The notes beneath the pieces are model-generated. The model did no database searches and was not told the DNA's origin. It was given only the letters and a program-made list of their open reading frames with translations. From contig DUUU01000272.1 in NCBI GenBank assembly GCA_012841485.1, positions 1 through 11,843 of the forward strand: DNA of 11,843 bases, in the 5' to 3' direction. The position numbers and the translations under genes are program-made. Shown here one piece after another: positions 7,335 to 11,843 of this stretch; positions within the stretch are counted from its first letter, which is position 1; every line of letters begins with the position of its first letter. Source of the stretch: Armatimonadota bacterium. Lineage in GTDB: Bacteria > Armatimonadota > JAAZEB01.

Positions 7335-7387
7335 GAGAAAGAAGCAGGCCGGACGTGGCGCAGGGAAATACTGCCGCACATCCGGCC
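7335..7387 (-). terminator. Intrinsic terminator after the full-length transketolase
   Basis: On the minus strand an 11-bp stem is formed by the arms at 7377-7387 and 7347-7357 (GGCCGGATGTG with CACGTCCGGCC, one G-U pair). An inner GCAG/CTGC stem closes a short loop. A T-rich run, TGCTTCTTTCT, follows. The stem's odd position pairs only as RNA from the minus strand, which supports that direction. It begins 66 nt after the transketolase stop. Confidence 0.7.
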
Positions 7388-7452
7388 CACTACGGACCTA
7401 CCAGGGGGAGTCTACCCCATCCCCCGTTTTCTACACCCGAATCGGTGGCTCC

Positions 7453-9495
7453 TTAGCCGCGGCCAAGCAGCCGGAGCGCGCGGGATGCGACGTTCTCGGG
7501 GGTGAAGCCAAACTCGCGGAGCAACACCTCGGCCGGGGCCGACGCGCCGAAATGGTCGAGCGCGATGATGTCGCCATCGGTGCCCACGTACTTGTGCCAC
7601 CCCATGGGCGAGCCGGCCTCGACCGCGAGGCGCTTCACCCCAGGGGGGAGCACCGAGTCGCGGTAGGAGGCCGGCTGCGCATCGAAGAGCTCCCACGACG
7701 GCATGCTCACCACGCGCGCGCGCACGCCACGTGCCGCGAGCGCGTCCTGCGCCGCCAGCACAACGCCAACCTCCGACCCGGTGGCGATGAGGATGATCTC
7801 CGGGGCGCCGCCTTCTGCCTCCTTCAGCACGTAGGCGCCTTTGCGCAGCCCCTCCGCGGGCGCGAAGACGCTCCGGTCGAGCGAGGTCAGCTTCTGGCGT
7901 GTCAGGAGCAGGACCGTCGGCCCATCCAGTCGCTCGATGGCCACGCGCCACGCCTCCGCCGTCTCGCTGGCATCGGCGGGGCGGAGGGTGACCACATTGG
8001 GCATGGCGCGCAGCATGGCGATCTGCTCGATGGGCTGATGGGTGGGGCCGTCCTCTCCCACGGAGAAGCTATCGTGCGTGAAGACGTAGATGACGGGCAG
8101 CTCCATGAGCGCGGAAAGGCGCAACGAGGGCTTCAGGTAATCGGAAAAGGTGAAGAAGGTGGCGGTGTACGGGCGAAGGCCCCCATGGATGGCGATGCCG
8201 TTGGCAGCGGCTGCCATGGCATGCTCGCGGACGCCGAAGTGAACGTTTCTGCCGGCGTAGCCCCAGCCCCCGCCCACAGCGCCCTCCACCCCTTCGCCGG
8301 AGAGAGCCGGGCTCTCGAAGTCGCCTAGACCCTTCATCACGGTGTTGGTGGAGGCGTTCAGATCGGCCGAGCCCCCGAAGAGCCCTGGGTAATGCGCGGC
8401 GATGGCGTTGAGTACCTTGCCACCCGTCGCGCGCGTGGCGGCAGAGTCCTCGGGACCAAAGACCGGAATCGCTTGATCCCATCCCTCCGGGAGCTTGCCG
8501 GAGAAGGCCAAGGTCCAGTCCTGCGCGAGCGCCGGGTTGGCCTCAGCCCAGGTGCGGAACCGCGCTTCCCACTCGGCTTGCGCTTGGGCCCCCTTCTCAA
8601 GCGCCTTGCGGAACACAGCGAGGGCGCTCTCCGGCACGTGGAAATCGGCATCCGCTGGCCACCCCAGTTGCCGGCGCGTTGCCAGGACCTCATCCGGGCC
8701 AAGTGGCGAGCCGTGCGCCTTGGAGGAGCCCTGCTTGTTCGGCGAGCCATAGCCGATCTGAGTACGGATCACCAGGAGCGACGGCTGCTCGGTGTTCGCT
8801 TTCGCCTTCTGGACCGCCGCGTCGATTGCGTCGACATCGTTGCCGTCTTCCACGGTGAGCACGTGCCACCCGTAGGCCTCGAAACGCTTGGCCACGTCCT
8901 CGGTGAAGCAGAGAGAGGTGGCGCCGTCGAGGGAGATATCGTTGCTGTCATAGAGGCAGATCAGCTTGCCCAGACGAAGGTGACCGGCGAGAGACGCGGC
9001 CTCGGCGGCGACGCCCTCCATCATGTCGCCATCCGTAGCGAGCACATAGGTGAAGTGGTCCACGATCGCCTGTTCCGGGCGATTGTAGCGCGCGCTCAGA
9101 TGCGCCTCGGCCATCGCCAGGCCGACGCCGGTGGCCAGGCCCTGGCCCAGCGGTCCGGTGGTGACCTCGACGCCGGGCGTGAGCCCATACTCCGGGTGCC
9201 CGGCCGTCTTGCTGCCCCATTGCCGGAACGCCTTGAGATCCTCCAGCGAAAGATCGTACCCGGTGAGGTGGAGCAGAGAGTAGAGCAGCATCGAGCCGTG
9301 CCCGCCAGAGAGAACGAAGCGGTCACGGTCCGGCCACTTCGGGTCGCGCGGGTTATGCTTCAGATGGCGCGTCCAGAGGGCGTACGCCATGGGCGCCGCC
9401 CCCATCGGGAGACCCGGGTGCCCGGAGTTGGCCTTCTGAATAGCATCTACGGAGATCATGCGTATGGTGTTGACACAAAGCTCGTCAAGCGACAT
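7453..9495 (-). CDS. tkt: Transketolase, full-length
   Basis: This 680-residue, single-chain, thiamine-diphosphate enzyme belongs to the non-oxidative pentose phosphate pathway (and the Calvin cycle where present). It acts on xylulose 5-phosphate with ribose 5-phosphate or erythrose 4-phosphate. All three domains are present in order. Motifs are SGHPGLPMG (24-32), SGGHGSM (63-69), GPLGQG (114-119), GDMMEG (156-161) with Asn185, SKAHGSPLG (258-266), GVREHAM (421-427) with activating Glu424, and THDS (473-476), so the catalytic His and Glu set looks intact. Before VREH there is a Gly-rich stretch (about 399-416) that seems about ten residues longer than usual. Start: GGGGA lies 8 nt before ATG 9495; ATG 9501 is possible and adds two residues. 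The frame is open to 9834, but that part overlaps the next gene and is not transketolase-like. A terminator follows the gene, and a hairpin lies in its leader. Confidence 0.95.
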   Translation of the reverse strand: MSLDELCVNTIRMISVDAIQKANSGHPGLPMGAAPMAYALWTRHLKHNPRDPKWPDRDRFVLSGGHGSMLLYSLLHLTGYDLSLEDLKAFRQWGSKTAGHPEYGLTPGVEVTTGPLGQGLATGVGLAMAEAHLSARYNRPEQAIVDHFTYVLATDGDMMEGVAAEAASLAGHLRLGKLICLYDSNDISLDGATSLCFTEDVAKRFEAYGWHVLTVEDGNDVDAIDAAVQKAKANTEQPSLLVIRTQIGYGSPNKQGSSKAHGSPLGPDEVLATRRQLGWPADADFHVPESALAVFRKALEKGAQAQAEWEARFRTWAEANPALAQDWTLAFSGKLPEGWDQAIPVFGPEDSAATRATGGKVLNAIAAHYPGLFGGSADLNASTNTVMKGLGDFESPALSGEGVEGAVGGGWGYAGRNVHFGVREHAMAAAANGIAIHGGLRPYTATFFTFSDYLKPSLRLSALMELPVIYVFTHDSFSVGEDGPTHQPIEQIAMLRAMPNVVTLRPADASETAEAWRVAIERLDGPTVLLLTRQKLTSLDRSVFAPAEGLRKGAYVLKEAEGGAPEIILIATGSEVGVVLAAQDALAARGVRARVVSMPSWELFDAQPASYRDSVLPPGVKRLAVEAGSPMGWHKYVGTDGDIIALDHFGASAPAEVLLREFGFTPENVASRALRLLGRG

Positions 9496-9540
9496 GGGCA
9501 TCTTCCCCAGGTAAGAGATGTAGGCAGCAGAAGCGCCGCC

Positions 9541-9595
9541 CCGTTCACTGTTCGCCGCGCCCCCGCCGGAACCTTCTCCGGGAGGCGAAGAACGG
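9541..9595 (-). other. Nested hairpin in the leader of the full-length transketolase
   Basis: The outer arms pair as CCGTTC (9590-9595 with 9541-9546) and TTCGCC (9584-9589 with 9551-9556). They are separated by a 4-nt bulge on one side (9547-9550). An inner 5-bp stem pairs CCGGA with TCCGG (9577-9581 with 9566-9570) around a 6-nt loop. The structure ends 45 nt before the chosen start codon. No T run follows it, so it is not an ordinary terminator. It may be a leader or processing structure, or chance in GC-rich DNA. Confidence 0.4.
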
Positions 9596-9732
9596 ATCGG
9601 CCTAGCAGGCGTGGAGTGCCGAGGGAGAGAGCAGGGGGGATGATGGCAGGCTTGCAGTGGAGCCCTGGGAACGGCGAGCACTCTCACCCCGACCGCGTCT
9701 CTCCGAACCTGCTGGCGGGAGCGCGACGAAGG

Positions 9733-9750
9733 GCCTTCCACGGAGAAGGC
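9733..9750 (-). other. Small hairpin after the zinc-ribbon gene; rest of the 9496-9784 gap
   Basis: GCCTTC and GAAGGC form a 6-bp stem with a 6-nt loop, 34 nt after the zinc-ribbon stop. Only CCTTCG follows it, so termination would be weak at best. In the rest of the gap (9496-9784) I see only the transketolase Shine-Dalgarno and the nested leader hairpin. No convincing promoter or small ORF is evident. Confidence 0.25.
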
Positions 9751-9784
9751 GGAACGTTTCAGCCTGTCGGGCGCGCCGCTCTCC

Positions 9785-10408
9785 TCAGTCGTCGGGGTGG
9801 GTGGCGCTGAACGATTCGTGGAACGACTCGTCACCGACTACGTTGGTCAGGTCCGCCTGATAGTTGCAGTTAGGGCAGCGCGCGGCGGTACCCAGGACGA
9901 CATCATACTCGAAGCCGCAGTTGGGGCACTCATAGCGGCCTAGCTCACCAGGAGACATATCGGGAGAGCCGATAGGGAGTTCGCTCACCTCGGAGCTGAT
10001 CCCCATCTCCCCGCCTTCGTCGCGGTCGTGAAGCGTCTCCTCCTCGTCGATGTGATCCACCCGGCTGGCGCGGTCAGGATCGATGGAGAGGAGCTGAGCC
10101 TCAACACCATCGATGCTGGGCGTCTGGTTCAGGTCGGTGGTGTCGAACTCATCGTCGGCGGGTGGCTCGTTGGCGCGCGAGTCCGCGATCATGGAGAGGT
10201 CATCCCGCTCCTCATCGGGCGGTGGCTCGACCTCGAAGCCATCAGCGCCGATATCCTGGGGCAGGCTGGAACCCGTGCCAGGGTAGGCAGAGGGGGCTTC
10301 GCCATCACGCCCCAGCCCGGCGCCGATCCAGGGGCTACCATGGCGAGGGTTTGGCCTCCGCAGTGCGAGATCGCGCTGCCAGTCGGTATCGTTTCTGTCT
10401 CTCCGCAT
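9785..10408 (-). CDS. Acidic zinc-ribbon protein of unknown function
   Basis: The protein has 207 residues from ATG 10408, with GGGAGG 7 nt upstream. The frame stays open to 10507, but that extension crosses a terminator. Residues 1-35 are basic (MRRDRND, then several Arg). Residues about 60-150 are very acidic and look disordered (Asp/Glu-rich, with Pro and Ser). Near the C-terminus a compact zinc ribbon has CPNC at 161-164 and CPNC at 178-181, with 13 residues between the pairs, then a short acidic tail. No membrane helix is seen. Such ribbons bind zinc and often protein or nucleic acid, but nothing here shows which. The name and role are not recognised. It lies between a terminator and the transketolase, co-directional with the latter after 289 nt, so a shared transcript is possible but not shown. 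Confidence 0.75.
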   Translation of the reverse strand: MRRDRNDTDWQRDLALRRPNPRHGSPWIGAGLGRDGEAPSAYPGTGSSLPQDIGADGFEVEPPPDEERDDLSMIADSRANEPPADDEFDTTDLNQTPSIDGVEAQLLSIDPDRASRVDHIDEEETLHDRDEGGEMGISSEVSELPIGSPDMSPGELGRYECPNCGFEYDVVLGTAARCPNCNYQADLTNVVGDESFHESFSATHPDD

Positions 10409-10435
10409 CGTCGCGCCTCCCGGGGGAAGCGTACC

Positions 10436-10451
10436 CCGCCGGGCCCGGCGG
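10436..10451. repeat. Perfect 16-bp palindrome upstream of the zinc-ribbon gene
   Basis: CCGCCGGGCCCGGCGG reads the same on both strands and lies 28 nt before the zinc-ribbon ATG. On the minus strand it overlaps a weak candidate promoter, TTGCCG (10449-10454) and TACGCT (10428-10433), with a rather short 15-bp spacer. It could be an operator, but GC-rich palindromes also arise by chance. Confidence 0.4.
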
Positions 10452-10483
10452 CAAACGAGAGGCGCCGCGGGGGCCGTACACAG

Positions 10484-10516
10484 AAAAGGGCCGGTGCCTT
10501 GTGGCACCGACCCCTT
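10484..10516 (-). terminator. Strong intrinsic terminator after the copper-amine-oxidase-N-type gene
   Basis: On the minus strand GGGTCGGTGCC (10503-10513) pairs with GGCACCGGCCC (10488-10498) over 11 bp with one U-G pair. The loop is the tetranucleotide ACAA. The second arm runs straight into TTTTCTGTG, and A residues before the first arm can pair with that T run. The stem begins 21 nt after the gene's stop codon. Confidence 0.9.
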
Positions 10517-10536
10517 AGCATTCTCGCTGGGCGAGG

Positions 10537-11843
10537 TTACTTGGCGGCGATGGTCACCCGCCCCGTCTGCGGATCATACTCCACGACGACGTCGAGCGCG
10601 TCGCGTAGGAAGGAGACGGGGACGATGGCGCGCCCCTGCTTGAGGAAGGGCGCAACGTCCATCTGCACCGGCTGGTCATTCACCAGCGCCTCAGCGTTGC
10701 CGATGGTGAACTGGATGCGCCGGCCATCAGTGGTCGCCTGCACCTGCTTGATCAGGTTGTTCCATAGGACGACGCCGCCCTCCATCTCCATGATGTGGCG
10801 GAAGGGGGCCAGCGTCATGCCGGCGTTGATGAAGGGATCGACCTCCTGGAAGCGCACCGGCTTGCCATTGTAGACGATGGAGACCGGCTGACCGGACTTC
10901 GGAGCCACGACGAGCTGCTTGCGAGGCGCCTTGCGGGAGTGTGCCGCGGGGGCAGCCTGCGCCGAGGGCTCGGAAGCCTGGGGCTGGATAACCGCCAGAG
11001 GCACGGCCCGGCGCGTGCGCTTGTCCATGAGCACCATCATCACGCCCGATCCGTCGGTTCCGGGCGTGGAGACCGCAGGCTGGCTCGTGGAGCCGGCGGG
11101 CATCGTGGTGCGCGGCGCGACCGCGGTCGGCGCGACGGAAGTCGAAGCGGGGCGGGCCGCGATGCGCGTTGCTGCGGGAGCGGTCGTGCCCGGGCTCAGG
11201 ACGGGCATCACGGCGCCGTTTGGCTCGGTGATGCGCGTGGGAACCGTGCCGAGGGCGGCAGAGCCGAGATGAGCGATGGTGCCGTCCGTTGCGATGGCGA
11301 CGACCTGGGTCACGGGAGCGCCTGCATCCACGGCAACCGGCGCCACGCTCTGGGCAGAGGCAGCGGTATCAGCCGCGGGCTCATCGAGGCGCGAGCTTTC
11401 CGCACCAGGGAAGAGGATGCTGCAGGGCAGCGAAGCGACCGTCGCGACCAACTCCGGCATGGTGCGCGCAGGATCCACCAGGGGAAGAAGCGCGGCGTTC
11501 GGGGCTGCCGGGCGCTGGTCTGCGCTGGCGAAGGAGGGAGCATCCTGTCGCGATGCGGCCATATTGCTCAGGGTGACGTCCCCTGGGGCAGGCGAAGCGG
11601 CGGCGACCATCGGCTGCGTGCGTGCGGCCATGGCGGGCGCGGAGTCGCGCGTCCCAGACGCGGCAAAGTCAGTGGTGCCGAGCGCGGAGGCACCGCTCGG
11701 GGTGCTATCGGCAGCGGAGCCGCTCACGGTAAGGCTGGGGCCCACGCGTGGAGTGGTCGTCCCAACGGTGGGCGAGGCGACGTGGCGCAGCTCCATCGAA
11801 GGCGTAGTGTCCTGGTGGGCGCGGGCCATGGCGAAAGTCCGCG
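10537..11843 (-). CDS. Protein with a C-terminal copper-amine-oxidase-N-type domain (5' end outside window)
   Basis: The frame stays open to the window edge. An ATG at 11829 (430 residues to the stop) has no Shine-Dalgarno and is followed by no signal peptide, so the true start is probably outside the window. About 300 residues of Ala/Thr/Pro/Ser-rich, low-complexity linker lead to a folded C-terminal region (about 312-430 counting from ATG 11829). This region has SIVYNGKPVRF, MTLAPFRHIMEMEGG, FTIGNAEALVNDQPVQMD, GRAIVPVSFLRDAL and a YDPQTGRVTI end. This is the repeat pattern of the copper amine oxidase N-terminal domain family (PF07833), a non-catalytic module common in secreted and cell-surface proteins of Firmicutes and Armatimonadota. 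No oxidase domain is present, so the name does not imply amine oxidation. It is probably exported and attached to the envelope. A strong terminator follows. Confidence 0.75.
   Translation of the reverse strand, partial: RTFAMARAHQDTTPSMELRHVASPTVGTTTPRVGPSLTVSGSAADSTPSGASALGTTDFAASGTRDSAPAMAARTQPMVAAASPAPGDVTLSNMAASRQDAPSFASADQRPAAPNAALLPLVDPARTMPELVATVASLPCSILFPGAESSRLDEPAADTAASAQSVAPVAVDAGAPVTQVVAIATDGTIAHLGSAALGTVPTRITEPNGAVMPVLSPGTTAPAATRIAARPASTSVAPTAVAPRTTMPAGSTSQPAVSTPGTDGSGVMMVLMDKRTRRAVPLAVIQPQASEPSAQAAPAAHSRKAPRKQLVVAPKSGQPVSIVYNGKPVRFQEVDPFINAGMTLAPFRHIMEMEGGVVLWNNLIKQVQATTDGRRIQFTIGNAEALVNDQPVQMDVAPFLKQGRAIVPVSFLRDALDVVVEYDPQTGRVTIAAK

Noticed and set aside
7213..8328. Plus-strand open frame (371 codons) across the transketolase junction
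   Set aside because: It is antisense to two conserved genes and to the terminator, and has no recognisable domain.
9466..9476. TTGACA at about 9470 on the plus strand as a -35 element
   Set aside because: It lies inside the transketolase coding region, with no matching -10 and no plus-strand gene downstream.
8392..9810. Long plus-strand open frame (472 codons) opposite the full-length transketolase
   Set aside because: It is antisense to a fully conserved gene. Its translation is Arg/Gly-rich without domain signs, as expected for a shadow frame in GC-rich DNA.
9496..9834. N-terminal extension of transketolase to 9834
   Set aside because: The extra residues are Arg/Ser/Pro-rich, unlike any transketolase, and overlap the end of the zinc-ribbon gene. 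A Shine-Dalgarno and a normal start are at 9495.
10028..10873. Plus-strand open frame (281 codons) across the zinc-ribbon gene and terminator
   Set aside because: It runs through a strong terminator and two minus-strand genes, and its translation has no domain character.

Overview
The window is a GC-rich bacterial chromosome segment (roughly two thirds G+C by eye). It is dense with protein genes and has no RNA gene, insertion sequence, phage gene or CRISPR array that I can see. Several traits hint at Armatimonadota or a related lineage: FHA proteins carrying a small cysteine motif, a split transketolase, and a copper-amine-oxidase-N-type domain behind a long Ala/Thr/Pro linker. This placement rests on general resemblance and is tentative.

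Layout. A plus-strand cluster fills 1-5497: the 3' part of an ADP-dependent NAD(P)H-hydrate dehydratase (nnrD); a secreted or type I membrane protein with a C-terminal FHA domain; a polytopic membrane protein with two FHA domains; a ribose-phosphate pyrophosphokinase (prs) that seems to start at CTG and overlaps the preceding stop codon by 4 nt; and a family-4-like glycosyltransferase. The spacings (32, 43, -4 and 4 nt) suggest one operon. It converges, with only 2 nt between stop codons, on a minus-strand series. In that series' transcription order (right to left) are: a 5'-incomplete protein with a copper-amine-oxidase-N-type domain, a strong intrinsic terminator, an acidic zinc-ribbon protein, a full-length transketolase, a second intrinsic terminator, then a two-subunit transketolase (N and C subunits overlapping by 10 nt).

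How the genes fit together. NnrD repairs damaged NAD(P)H. Transketolases interconvert pentose, triose and hexose phosphates, and Prs converts ribose 5-phosphate to PRPP, so much of the window serves nicotinamide-cofactor and pentose-phosphate metabolism. The two FHA proteins look like phosphothreonine-reading membrane adaptors. They share a four-cysteine motif (CxFCGQxKDPxTGxCAC) just before their last FHA domain. No kinase or phosphatase partner is visible here.

The most notable observations are the apparent CTG start of prs with a GGAGG Shine-Dalgarno and stop/start overlap, the repeated cysteine-motif/FHA module with one FHA domain whose phosphopeptide pocket looks degraded, the adjacent split and full-length transketolases, and a nested hairpin in the leader of the full-length transketolase. 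Most of the window is otherwise ordinary housekeeping. I see no clear case for a wholly new multi-gene system beyond the FHA pair.
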